Of a stretch of 64,000 bases of DNA, positions 43,758 through 52,523 are shown piece after piece; within the stretch, counting starts at the first letter, position 1; the number at the start of each line of letters is the position of its first letter. Source of the stretch: Verrucomicrobiota bacterium (lineage in GTDB: Bacteria > Verrucomicrobiota > Verrucomicrobiia > Opitutales > UBA953); assembly GCA_016871415.1 (NCBI GenBank), contig VHDL01000010.1:19467-83466 (forward strand), given 5' to 3'. The notes under the pieces were generated by a model. It worked only from the letters and a program-made list of their open reading frames with translations. It did not search any database and had not been told where the DNA came from. Both the position numbers and the translations under genes were made by a program.

Positions 43758-45777
43758 CCGGCTCCGAGTCGTGCCTGGAGGCGAGGGAGAGGAAGGCGTC
43801 CTGGGCGCACCGGCCTCGGCGCCCTTCGGGCACGCACGGGGCGTAGGTCCCGTCAATCCTTAGCTCCTGGGCGTCACCGAGACGCTCCGCGTAGGTGCCC
43901 AGGATCTCCTGTTCGATGCGCCGGCGGAGCGACTTGTCCCGGACCGGAAACACGCACTCGATGCGACGCACGAAGTTGCGCTGCATCCAATCCGCGCTGC
44001 CTAGCAGGATGACCGGCTCCCCGCCCGAATTCTCGAAGCGGAAGACGCGGCTGTGCTCGAGGAACCGGCCGAGCACGCTGCGCACCCGGATGTTCTCGCT
44101 GAGCCCCGGCACTCCGGGACGGAGGCAGCACACGCCGCGCACGAGCAGCTCCACCTTCACGCCCGCCCGTGAGGCCCGATGCAGCGCCTCGATGACCTCG
44201 GGGTCGACGAGGCTGTTGACCTTAGCGAAGACGCCCGACTTACGTCCTGCCTTGGCCGCCGAAGCTTCCGAGTCGATGAGGTCGATGATGCGCCTCGAAA
44301 GCTCGAAGGGAGCGACGAGGAGGTGCCTGAACTTCGATCGGCCGAGATTGCCGGTGAGCACGTTGAAGAGCAGGCCGACTTCCGCTGTGATCTCCTCGTC
44401 CGCGGTCAGGAGCGAGAAGTCGGTGTAGATGCGGGCGGTGCGGGGATTGTAGTTGCCGGTGCCGAGGTGGGCGTAACGGCGGAGCCCCGCCTTCTCCTTG
44501 CGGACGACGAGGCAGGCCTTGCAGTGGGTCTTCAGGCCGGTGATTCCGTAGACCACGTGCGCGCCGGCCTCCTCAAGCTGCCGGGCCCATTCGATGTTGT
44601 TGAGCTCGTCGAAGCGGGCGCGAAGCTCGACCAACGCCGTGACCTGCTTGCCGTTGCGGGCAGCATCCTTGAGGGCCTCGACCACGGGGGAGTCTCCGCT
44701 AGTGCGGTAGAGGGTGAGCTTGATCGCCACCACGCTCTCATCCTTGGCGGCCTGGCGGATGAAATCCACCACGGGCCCGAAGGATTCGTAGGGGTGGTGG
44801 AGGAGCACGTCCTGGCGTGCGATGCGCTCGTACAGCCGCGAGGGATCCGCGCATTCGGCCGGAAGGGTGGGGATGAAGGTCGGGTAGAGCAGATCGGGAC
44901 GCGCGACGATGTCGACGAGGCTGCCCACCCGCATCATGTTGACGGGGCCGGCGACCCGGTAGGCGTTCTCGGTCTTGAGTCCGATGGACTTGAGCAGCCA
45001 GGCGAGCTCGTCGTCCGGCGCGGAGGCCTCGATCTCAAGGCGCACGGGCGCGCCCTTGCGCAGGTTGCGTATCTCGTCCTCGATGGCCTCGAGCAGGTTA
45101 CCCGCCTCCTCCTCGTCGACGTAGAGGTCGCTGTTACGCGTGATGCGGAAGGCCCATGAGCCCCGCAGTTCGAGGCCGGGAAAGAGACGGTCGATGAAAG
45201 ACTGGATGACGTGGCTGAGCAGGGTGTGGTAACGGGCGTGCTCCGTGCCGTAGGCAAGCACGCGGGGCAGCGCCCGGGGCACGGGGACCACGGCATGGCG
45301 GAGCTCCCCGGTCTCCGGATCGCGGAGCAGCACCAGCAGGTAGAGACCTTTGTTCGTCAGGACGGGGAAGGGGTGCGATGGGTCGATCGCCAGCGGAGTC
45401 AGAGCCGGCAGGATGTCACGATCGAAGCGCGGCGAGAGCTCCCTGAGGGCTTCCTCGTCCAGCTGGGGCCTCGACCTGAACCTGATGCCGGCCGTCTCCA
45501 GCGCAGGCAGCAGCCGGTCCTGCCAGCAGGCCTGCTCGGCCTCGACGAGTCGGCGGACTCCCTCGAGCACCTCCAGCAGGAACTCACGGGTGGCGGGGTG
45601 GCTTGCCGACTCCTCCTGCTGCATGATGCCCGCGACCCTGATCTCAAAGAACTCATCGAGGTTCGAGCTGACGATGGAGAGGAAGCGTACGCGCTCGAGG
45701 AGCGGCACGGTGTCGTCCTCGGCCAGCTCCAAGACCCTGCGGTCGAAACTCAGCCAGCTCAGTTCGCGATCGAACAT
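43705..45777 (-). CDS. ppk: Polyphosphate kinase 1
   Basis: This is a 690-residue PPK1. It starts MFDRELSWLSFDRRVLELA, has the phosphate-binding GITGLKTHCKACLVVRKE with the autophosphorylated His, the RYAHLGTGNYNPRTARIYTDFS segment and the second conserved His in FLEHSRVFRFEN. It makes polyphosphate from ATP. The basic tail [10 protein letters not shown] ends in the region overlapping lpxK by 53 bases. A Ppx/GppA protein is encoded at 9250-10170, far away. Confidence 0.95.
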   Translation of the reverse strand: MFDRELSWLSFDRRVLELAEDDTVPLLERVRFLSIVSSNLDEFFEIRVAGIMQQEESASHPATREFLLEVLEGVRRLVEAEQACWQDRLLPALETAGIRFRSRPQLDEEALRELSPRFDRDILPALTPLAIDPSHPFPVLTNKGLYLLVLLRDPETGELRHAVVPVPRALPRVLAYGTEHARYHTLLSHVIQSFIDRLFPGLELRGSWAFRITRNSDLYVDEEEAGNLLEAIEDEIRNLRKGAPVRLEIEASAPDDELAWLLKSIGLKTENAYRVAGPVNMMRVGSLVDIVARPDLLYPTFIPTLPAECADPSRLYERIARQDVLLHHPYESFGPVVDFIRQAAKDESVVAIKLTLYRTSGDSPVVEALKDAARNGKQVTALVELRARFDELNNIEWARQLEEAGAHVVYGITGLKTHCKACLVVRKEKAGLRRYAHLGTGNYNPRTARIYTDFSLLTADEEITAEVGLLFNVLTGNLGRSKFRHLLVAPFELSRRIIDLIDSEASAAKAGRKSGVFAKVNSLVDPEVIEALHRASRAGVKVELLVRGVCCLRPGVPGLSENIRVRSVLGRFLEHSRVFRFENSGGEPVILLGSADWMQRNFVRRIECVFPVRDKSLRRRIEQEILGTYAERLGDAQELRIDGTYAPCVPEGRRGRCAQDAFLSLASRHDSEPVSAPRRKARGRSARRRR

Positions 45778-45832
45778 GGGTATCTCTTCTTGCCCGGCGA
45801 AGGACCAAGTTGCGAACCAAAGTCACGCCCTC

Positions 45833-45851
45833 AGGGTCGATTTCCGACCCT
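45833..45851. repeat. Short inverted repeat upstream of ppk
   Basis: AGGGTCG (45833-45839) and CGACCCT (45845-45851) form a perfect 7-base stem around ATTTC, in the 101-base gap between the Rsm22-like gene and ppk. It has no T tract. It may be a regulator site or a transcript hairpin before ppk. Confidence 0.3.
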
Positions 45852-45878
45852 AAAGACGCAAATAATGTTAAATCGGCG

Positions 45879-47027
45879 TTACGGAATCCAAAGCGATTCA
45901 AGGGCCGACGGACCGCTCAGGCGCAGTTTCGGGGACGATCCGGCCTCGAAGCGGACCACGCCGCCCCGACGGAGGCAGGAGGCGTAGGCCTTGATGTCAT
46001 GCCTGGAAATGCCGCGGGTCGGCACTTCGATTTGCTCCTCGGCACCCCGCCTAATCACGATGAAGCGGATGAGACCCTTGATGGTCTGCACGTCGGAGAC
46101 AATCCTCGATGCGCCCGGTGGCGGCGGAAGCGGGTCCCCGTTGACGAACGCGGCGTAAGAGAAACGAACCTCCCTCAGGTCGCGATGGAGCCTGCGGTTG
46201 ATGAACAGCGCCGAACTGGGCGCGACCCACGGCACCGACTCGTACTCCCAATGCTCCCGACCCGAGGACAGCAACGGGGAGGGCAGGTCGTCGAGCTGCG
46301 GTCCGATCCGCCGATGGCGACCCAGGGCGGCGACGCGGTCAGAGGCCCTCAGCAGCCTTTCAGCAGCGAAACGCAGGGCGGGTTCGATCACGAGGAGAAG
46401 GCCGCCCTCGGAAAGATGACCACATGCCGAAGTGATCCAGCCGGCGGCGGAGTCCTCGCCGTCGGAGCCGAGCTCATTCAGGACGAAGCCCGCGACGATC
46501 AGGTCGAACCTGCCCTCAGGCCATGAGGAAGGATTCCTCGCGTCCGATATCCTGGCCGTCACCTTAGTGACCGGGCTGAGCATGGCCCGTCCGAAGGATT
46601 CAAACCCGGCGAGGGTGCCAGGTGAACGGTCGATGCCGATGAGTTCCGACGGTGGGAGTCCGCACTCGCTCAGGGCGTGCGCAACCGAGACGCCGCAGGA
46701 GCCCGGCCCGCAGCCGACGTCCAGCACCCGCGGTGAAGCGGAGGCCGGTTTCCATTTCCTGAACCGGACGCACTGGTCCAGCGCCGCCGCCGCCCTGGTC
46801 CAGCCCTGCGGCAGGAAGAAGAGCGCGTACGCCGAAAGCGCCGCAGGGTCGCCGAAGTAGTCAGGATAGGCTCCCTCGGGACGCTCCGTCGTGAAGAGGT
46901 CGGAAAGCCGGGACACTTCCGGGGCCAGTCGTTCCAGCCCGTCGGCGGCGACCCCCGCATCCTCCGAGGTCCGCTTGAGCCAGAACGCCTCAGCCTCATC
47001 CGGATAGCGACCCTCAGCCCCCCGCAT
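45879..47027 (-). CDS. Rsm22-like methyltransferase family protein
   Basis: This is a 382-residue protein with the Rsm22/METTL17 layout: an N-terminal helical part (YFGDPAALSAYALFFLPQGW), a Rossmann methyltransferase core with VLDVGCGPGSCGVSVAHAL, the acidic IGIDRSP loop, AGFVLNELG and LLLVIEPA, and a C-terminal KFSYAAF-like strand (VRFSYAAFVNGD). Rsm22 relatives assist small ribosomal subunit assembly. The Cys cluster (CPHxxxCP and WCH) expected between the core and the C-terminal strand is absent; the same position reads SSGREHWEYESVPW. It overlaps recR by 14 bases. Confidence 0.65.
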   Translation of the reverse strand: MRGAEGRYPDEAEAFWLKRTSEDAGVAADGLERLAPEVSRLSDLFTTERPEGAYPDYFGDPAALSAYALFFLPQGWTRAAAALDQCVRFRKWKPASASPRVLDVGCGPGSCGVSVAHALSECGLPPSELIGIDRSPGTLAGFESFGRAMLSPVTKVTARISDARNPSSWPEGRFDLIVAGFVLNELGSDGEDSAAGWITSACGHLSEGGLLLVIEPALRFAAERLLRASDRVAALGRHRRIGPQLDDLPSPLLSSGREHWEYESVPWVAPSSALFINRRLHRDLREVRFSYAAFVNGDPLPPPPGASRIVSDVQTIKGLIRFIVIRRGAEEQIEVPTRGISRHDIKAYASCLRRGGVVRFEAGSSPKLRLSGPSALESLWIP

Positions 47028-47616
47028 CGCGTCTGCCCTCCATGGCGCTCCTCAACGTCGCCGGGTCGGCGAAGGTCAGGCCGCTGCCACTCGGGAGGCC
47101 AAAGCCGATGCGACTGACCTTGGCGTTCGGACGCGCGAGCCGGACGGTCTCGCGGATGAATTGGCAGGTCGCCTCGGCTTCGACGTCGTTGCCTAGGGCC
47201 AGCACCACCTCGTCGATCGGCTCCGCCCTGAGGCGCGCCTCGAAGCTGGCGAGATTGAGCTCGCCCGGCCCCACGCCGTTAATCGGCGAAAGCCGGCCGT
47301 GGAGGACGTGGTACGTTCCGCGATGCGCGCCCGAGCGTTCGACCGCCATGAGGTCGGGCACTTGTTCCACCACGCAGACCGAGGCCCGGTCCCTGCGGGG
47401 GTCGGCGCAGACCTGGCAAGGGCCTCCCTCGGCGATGTTACCGCAGGTTACGCAGCGGGAGACACGGCCCGCGGCGGCGATCAGGGCGTCCTGCAGGGGA
47501 CGCAGTTTTTCCGGACGCTCGACGAGCAGGTGGAGGGCGATTCTTTCGGCGGAGCGATGACCGAGACCAGGCAGCTGCTTAAGCAGCTGCCTGACCTTGT
47601 CGAACGAGGACGTCAC
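47014..47616 (-). CDS. recR: Recombination mediator protein RecR
   Basis: This is a 200-residue RecR from the GTG at 47616, 4 bases after the ybaB stop; the frame upstream of it has no RecR homology. It has LLKQLPGLGHRSAERIALHLL (helix-hairpin-helix), the zinc finger CVTCGNIAEGGPCQVC, and a Toprim domain with VEQVPDLMAVE and the DEVVLALGNDVEAEATCQFI stretch. It loads RecA at gaps together with RecO. The ybaB-recR order is widely conserved. Confidence 0.94.
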   Translation of the reverse strand: MTSSFDKVRQLLKQLPGLGHRSAERIALHLLVERPEKLRPLQDALIAAAGRVSRCVTCGNIAEGGPCQVCADPRRDRASVCVVEQVPDLMAVERSGAHRGTYHVLHGRLSPINGVGPGELNLASFEARLRAEPIDEVVLALGNDVEAEATCQFIRETVRLARPNAKVSRIGFGLPSGSGLTFADPATLRSAMEGRRDAGG

Positions 47617-47620
47617 GGAG

Positions 47621-47926
47621 TCAGAAGCCCGGAAGCTGGAAGCCTGCGGTGGCCTTGGCCATGGTCTCCTCGTGCCTCTGGCGGGCCCGGGCGGAGGCCT
47701 CCTGCAGGGCGGAAAGAAGCGTCGTTTGGACGACCGAAGGATCCTCCTTGAGGAACTCGGGGAGCAGGACGAGCGACACCGCTTCACCATGCCCGTTCAC
47801 GGTCACCTTGACGGCGCCACCGCCGTGCGACACCTCGATGCGCTCTTCCGAAAGACGCTGCTGTGCCTCGGAGATGCCTCGCTGCATCCTCTGGGCCTGT
47901 TTGAGCAACTTGCCGACGCCTGCCAT
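47621..47926 (-). CDS. ybaB: YbaB/EbfC family nucleoid-associated protein
   Basis: This is a 101-residue DNA-binding protein. The typical N-terminus KLLKQAQRMQRGISEAQQRLSE and the central GGAVKVTVNGHGEAVSLVLLPE are clear. It binds DNA as a dimer and in many bacteria lies between dnaX and recR. No dnaX is next to it here: the upstream neighbour is divergent. The start ATG is followed by recR after 4 bases. Confidence 0.93.
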   Translation of the reverse strand: MAGVGKLLKQAQRMQRGISEAQQRLSEERIEVSHGGGAVKVTVNGHGEAVSLVLLPEFLKEDPSVVQTTLLSALQEASARARQRHEETMAKATAGFQLPGF

Positions 47927-48010
47927 AGTTTCCGTAGTTCAACCGGGCCGCCCCCGGAGTCAAGCGGCGTGCGGACTTGCGGACGCGGCTCGCGCACGTA
48001 GGAAGGGGGC

Positions 48011-48310
48011 ATGCCCAAGCCCGCTACAATCGAGATCGTGGGACGCTTCCTCGCCATTCGGTGGGAGGACGGCCGGGATGACCTCATCGACGCGGAACGG
48101 CTCAGGGAGGAGTCACCGAGCGCGGAAAACAAGGGCGAGGTCGACGTGTTTGGGCGGAAATGGGGCGGGGAGCCGCCGAGGAGGCATCCCGGCGTCACGG
48201 TCATCGGATGGTCCCGGGTGGGCAACTACGCGCTGTCGCTCGAGTTCAGCGACGGACACCGGAGCGGCATCTATTCCTGGGACCTGCTGAGGTCGCTCGC
48301 CAGCGGCTGA
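48011..48310 (+). CDS. DUF971 domain protein
   Basis: This is a 99-residue protein with the DUF971 (gamma-butyrobetaine hydroxylase N-terminal-like) pattern: FLAIRWEDGRDDLIDAERLREESPSAEN, then VTVIGWSRVGNYALSLEFSDGHRSGIYSWDLLRSL. The C-terminal GHxxGIYSWDxLR is diagnostic. The Cys residues that many members carry in the LRxxCPCAxC segment are replaced by SPSA. A purine-rich AGGAAGGGGG stands directly before the start. It precedes the PIN-PhoH gene by 39 bases. Confidence 0.82.
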   Translation: MPKPATIEIVGRFLAIRWEDGRDDLIDAERLREESPSAENKGEVDVFGRKWGGEPPRRHPGVTVIGWSRVGNYALSLEFSDGHRSGIYSWDLLRSLASG

Positions 48311-48349
48311 GACGAAACAGGTTGCAGGGGGCCCCGCACTCGTCGGAGT

Positions 48350-49906
48350 ATGTGCCCCGTGCGAAAGACCTACGTCCTCGATACGAACGTCCTAATCCAC
48401 GATCCCGATTCCCTTTTCAAGTTCGACGAGCACACCGTCGCGATACCTGTCGAAGTGCTCTCCGAACTCGACCGCCTCAAGGCCCAGCCTGGTCAGCTCG
48501 GAGCCAGCGCCCGCAAGGTCAACCGGTCGGTCCGCGGTCTTTTCGAGAACCGGCCGTTGAAGGAAATCGCCGAGGGCAATCCCGCTAGACCAGGCGCCCT
48601 GCACGCCAGATTGAGCGAAGGCGGCGAGCTGCGCGTCGTGGTCAACGAGTCGCTCATCCGCGATCACTTCACAGGAGCGAGGTCCGAGCGCCTCCGCGCG
48701 GTCTTCATGCAGGTCGATGCGCCCGACCATCGCATCATCGCCTCTGCGATGTACCTCCGCGACACCGCCGACGGGCCCGTGGTGCTCGTCACCAAGGACG
48801 CCTGCATGGCCCTCAAGGCCCAGGCCCTCGGCCTCGAGGTGCAGGACTACCGCAATGACCGCGTGGAGACGAGCGACGTCGGCGAATACCGCACGCTGCA
48901 GGTGGAGGCGGCCTTCATGCGCGACTTCCGGGACCTCGGCCAGGCCCAGCTTCGCGCCCCGAACCTCGAGATCCCTCCGCTGGTCAACGAATACGTCATC
49001 GTGGCGAGCGATTCGTGGAGCGAACCGGCCAGGCATGTGGGCGAGGGGGCCTTCGTCCCTCTGCCCCTCTACCGCGAGTTCCTCTCCACCGCTTCGGGAG
49101 CCCGCAAGGGGCTGCAGATGCCCCGCGGCATGCGCGTCATCCCCAAGAACATCGAGCAGTGGATCCTCATCGACGCCCTGCTCAATCCTGAGATCCGGCT
49201 GGTGACGTGCTTCGGCCGCGCCGGGACGGGCAAGACCTTCCTCGCCATCGCCGCGGCGCTCTCCCAGGTGCTCAGCGACTTCTCGCCTTACAAGAAGCTC
49301 TACGTCTCGCGACCGGTGGTCCAGATCGGCAAGGACATCGGCGCGTTGCCGGGCAGCAAGGAGGAGAAGCTCTCCCCCTACATCCAGCCGTATTTCGACA
49401 ATCTGGAGGTCCTGTTTTCCAAGAACGGCACGGCGGCGCCGCAGCCCCAGCAGCCCGCCGCGCGGGAGGCCGTCGCCACGGATAGCCAGCGGAAGAAAAA
49501 GAAGGCGCAGGCGATGAAGGCCGCGCAGCCGATCTTCGGCTCCCAGTTCCAGCAGCTCGCCCAGCCGCGTAAGCCCTACCAGTGGCTGATCGACTCCGGC
49601 CTCATCGAGATTGAGGCGATGACCTTCATCCGCGGCCGGTCCATCGGCCACGCCTTCATGATTGTCGACGAGGCGCAGAACATGACGCCGCACGAGGCCA
49701 AGACCGTCATCACGCGCATCGGGGAGGGCTCCAAACTGGTGCTCATCGGCGACCTCGACCAGGTCGACACCCCTTACCTCGACGGTAAGTCCAACGGACT
49801 CATCCACACGCATGAACGCATGAAGGGCCACGCCATCACGGCGCACGTCCGTCTGCTTCACGGCGTGCGCAGCGCCCTCTCCGAGCTGGCCTCCCAGGCG
49901 ATGTGA
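48350..49906 (+). CDS. PIN domain and PhoH-like ATPase fusion protein
   Basis: This 518-residue protein has an N-terminal PIN ribonuclease domain (about 1-165; TYVLDTNVLIHDP with the catalytic Asp, VVLVTKDACMALKA) and a C-terminal PhoH helicase-type ATPase (from about 255; CFGRAGTGKTFLAIAAALS Walker A, FMIVDEAQNMTPHEAK Walker B). It resembles Bacillus YlaK and the archaeal/mycobacterial PhoH2 type. A Pro/Gln and Lys-rich insert at about residues 361-393 interrupts the PhoH domain. Likely RNA unwinding and cleavage. The gene before is DUF971, the one after mutS. Confidence 0.9.
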   Translation: MCPVRKTYVLDTNVLIHDPDSLFKFDEHTVAIPVEVLSELDRLKAQPGQLGASARKVNRSVRGLFENRPLKEIAEGNPARPGALHARLSEGGELRVVVNESLIRDHFTGARSERLRAVFMQVDAPDHRIIASAMYLRDTADGPVVLVTKDACMALKAQALGLEVQDYRNDRVETSDVGEYRTLQVEAAFMRDFRDLGQAQLRAPNLEIPPLVNEYVIVASDSWSEPARHVGEGAFVPLPLYREFLSTASGARKGLQMPRGMRVIPKNIEQWILIDALLNPEIRLVTCFGRAGTGKTFLAIAAALSQVLSDFSPYKKLYVSRPVVQIGKDIGALPGSKEEKLSPYIQPYFDNLEVLFSKNGTAAPQPQQPAAREAVATDSQRKKKKAQAMKAAQPIFGSQFQQLAQPRKPYQWLIDSGLIEIEAMTFIRGRSIGHAFMIVDEAQNMTPHEAKTVITRIGEGSKLVLIGDLDQVDTPYLDGKSNGLIHTHERMKGHAITAHVRLLHGVRSALSELASQAM

Positions 49907-49972
49907 GCAACCGGCCGCGGCCGTCCCCAGTCCTGCCTTGCCGAGAACCTGCGTCGGGTCTTCCTTGGCCTC

Positions 49973-52519
49973 GTGGCACAGGAGACGCCGATGCAGAGGC
50001 AGTACAGGGAGTTCCGCGAGAAGCTCCCCGGAGGAACCCTGCTGCTGTTCCGTCTCGGTGATTTCTACGAAGTATTCGGCGAGGACGCGGAGATCGCCTC
50101 CCGGACGCTGGGCCTGACGCTGACGAAGCGCCACCAGACGCCGATGGCGGGTCTGCCTTATCACGCGGCCTCCGCCTACGTCAACCGGCTCCTGGCCGCA
50201 GGCTGGAAGGTGGCCATCTGCGATCAGCTGGAGGCGCCGGTGGCAGGCAAGCTGGTGCGCCGCGGCCTGACCCGCATCCTCACGCCGGGGACCGCCTTGG
50301 AAGACTCCCAGCTGGATTCCAGGAAGGGCAATTTCCTAGCCGCACTGGCCTGGGATCGCTCGGGATGGCATGCCGCCTGGCTCGACGTCTCGACCGCCGA
50401 TTTCCGCTTGGCCACGGACGCAGACCCTTCGCGTCTCCTTCCGTTACTCCACTCGGTGGCGCCTCGGGAGGTGCTTCTCCCCGAAGGTCTCGAGACCACG
50501 CCAGTTCATCGTTCGACGCTCGAGGCATTCCTGCAAGGCCGTCCTGTCACACGTCTGCCAGGATGGAACTTTGACGTCGAGGCCGGCGCCAGGCTGACCA
50601 CCCAGACGCTTTCGGTGCACGGGCTCGGCGGATTCGGACTCACGGATTCTCACCCCGCGCTGGGCTGCGCAGGTGCGGTGCTCGGTTACGTCACGGACTC
50701 GCTGTGTGACCGACCCAAGAACCTGCGACGCGTGGTTGAATCAAGACTGGGCGGCTCGGTACTGCTGGACGCGGCCTCCGCCCGTAATCTCGAACTGTTC
50801 AACGCGACGGGAGGGGGCAGGGAAGGGTCCCTGCTCGACGCAATCGACCGCACCTGCACTCCGGCGGGCGCACGACTGCTGGCTTCCTGGCTTGTGGAGC
50901 CCTCCACGGACATGACCACGGTCCGTCAGCGACAGGAGGCCGTCGGCGAGTTCGTACGTCACCCGGGGGCGGCCTCCAGGGTGGCCGAATCGCTGCGCGG
51001 CGTGCGTGACGTGCCCCGCATCCTGGCACGACTCCAGAACCGTTTCCGCAATCCTCGCGAACTCGGCGGCATCCGGGACACGCTTACGACGCTGCCCGCC
51101 CTCAAGGATGAGCTCTCCGCCATGCCTGGAGGGTCGCTTGCCGACCTGGCCGCCCGCCTCTCCCCCGAGGAGCCCCTGCTGGCCGTCCTGCGCGCAGCCC
51201 TGTCCGACGAGCTTCCGGCCGATCTCACCGACGGGGGTGTGATGCGGGCCGGGTTCGACCAGGAACTGGACCGTCTGCGTTCGCTCGCCAGCGACAGCAA
51301 GTCGTGGATTGCTGACTTTGAAAGGCGTGAGCAGGAGCGGACGGGCATCAAGTCCCTCAAGGTGCGCTACAACGGAGCCTTCGGCTATGCGATCGAGGTG
51401 ACCAAGGCCAACTTGGGCTCAGTCCCCGCCGACTACTTGCGCAAGCAGACGATGGTCAACGCGGAGCGGTTCACGACCGAGGAGCTCCGCGTCAAGGAGA
51501 AGGAGGCGCTCCGGGCGGATGAGCAGGCGCTCGCCCGCGAGGGAGAGCTCTTCCAGACCCTGATTGCCGAGGTGCTGGCGCGTTCTGAGTCCCTGCTGGC
51601 ATCGGCCTCCGTCCTGGCGGAAGCGGACGTGCTGCGCGGCTGGGCGGACCTTTCTAGGGAATGCAAGTGGTGCCAGCCGACGGTGGACGATTCCGACGCG
51701 CTGGAGATCGTCCAGGGCCGCCATCCGGTCGTCGAGAAGATGCTACTCGCCCGCCCGGGCGCGGGTTCGTTCGTGCCCAATGACACGCGCCTCGCCGGTT
51801 CCGCCTGCCAGATTGCCCTCATCACCGGTCCCAACATGGCCGGCAAGTCGACCTACATCCGGCAGGTCGCGCTCATCGCGCTCCTAGCCCATCTCGGCTG
51901 CTGGGTCCCGGCCCAGTCCGCCCGCATCGGACTCGTCGACCGCGTCTTCTGCCGCGTCGGCGCATCCGACGAGCTGGCCCGAGGCAACTCGACCTTCATG
52001 GTGGAGATGAACGAGACCTCCAACATCCTCAACAACGCCACGCAGCGCTCCCTGGTCGTCCTGGACGAAATCGGACGAGGCACCAGCACGTATGACGGCA
52101 TCAGCATCGCGTGGGCCGTGGCTGAACACCTCCATGGCGCGGGCCCCTCGGGCCCGCGGACGCTCTTCGCGACCCACTATCATGAGCTCACGCGCCTCGC
52201 CGACTCGCTGCCGCGGCTGAAGAACTACTCGGTGGCCGTCAAGGAGTGGAAGGACGAGATCGTGTTCGTTCGCCGGGTGGTCGAGGGAGCCGCAGACCGT
52301 TCCTATGGCATCCAGGTCGCCCGGCTGGCCGGCATGCCCCCTACGGTCGTCGAACGCGCCCGGACCATCCTCGGCGGCCTGGAGTCAGGCGAGGGGCTCC
52401 CACGGACCGCTCAGATGCCGGAAGGCGTGAAGCAGGCGCCGGTCAACGAAACCCGTACCGCCAAACCCAGGGCCCGCTCTGACCGGGAGTCAGGCGGTCA
52501 GATGGACCTCTTCTCCTGA
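49973..52519 (+). CDS. mutS: DNA mismatch repair protein MutS
   Basis: This 848-residue MutS starts at a GTG (MAQETPMQRQYREF). The mismatch-reading Phe and Glu are in RLGDFYEVFGEDA. The core and lever parts follow, then the ATPase with ITGPNMAGKSTYIRQVALI (Walker A), LVVLDEIGRGTSTYDG (Walker B) and the FATHYHEL motif. The length is normal (about 850) and the C-terminal tail is basic (TAKPRARSDRE). No mutL is adjacent. Confidence 0.96.
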   Translation: MAQETPMQRQYREFREKLPGGTLLLFRLGDFYEVFGEDAEIASRTLGLTLTKRHQTPMAGLPYHAASAYVNRLLAAGWKVAICDQLEAPVAGKLVRRGLTRILTPGTALEDSQLDSRKGNFLAALAWDRSGWHAAWLDVSTADFRLATDADPSRLLPLLHSVAPREVLLPEGLETTPVHRSTLEAFLQGRPVTRLPGWNFDVEAGARLTTQTLSVHGLGGFGLTDSHPALGCAGAVLGYVTDSLCDRPKNLRRVVESRLGGSVLLDAASARNLELFNATGGGREGSLLDAIDRTCTPAGARLLASWLVEPSTDMTTVRQRQEAVGEFVRHPGAASRVAESLRGVRDVPRILARLQNRFRNPRELGGIRDTLTTLPALKDELSAMPGGSLADLAARLSPEEPLLAVLRAALSDELPADLTDGGVMRAGFDQELDRLRSLASDSKSWIADFERREQERTGIKSLKVRYNGAFGYAIEVTKANLGSVPADYLRKQTMVNAERFTTEELRVKEKEALRADEQALAREGELFQTLIAEVLARSESLLASASVLAEADVLRGWADLSRECKWCQPTVDDSDALEIVQGRHPVVEKMLLARPGAGSFVPNDTRLAGSACQIALITGPNMAGKSTYIRQVALIALLAHLGCWVPAQSARIGLVDRVFCRVGASDELARGNSTFMVEMNETSNILNNATQRSLVVLDEIGRGTSTYDGISIAWAVAEHLHGAGPSGPRTLFATHYHELTRLADSLPRLKNYSVAVKEWKDEIVFVRRVVEGAADRSYGIQVARLAGMPPTVVERARTILGGLESGEGLPRTAQMPEGVKQAPVNETRTAKPRARSDRESGGQMDLFS

Positions 52520-52523
52520 GGGT

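Noticed and set aside
45833..45851. Hairpin before ppk as a Pho box or terminator
   Set aside because: It does not match the Pho box direct repeat and lacks a T tract, so only an inverted repeat is recorded.
48392..50164. Long open frame of about 590 codons on the minus strand
   Set aside because: It lies antisense to the well-supported PIN-PhoH gene and mutS start. Its translation is rich in Arg, Gly, Leu, His and Asp without family motifs, as expected from high-GC mirror frames.
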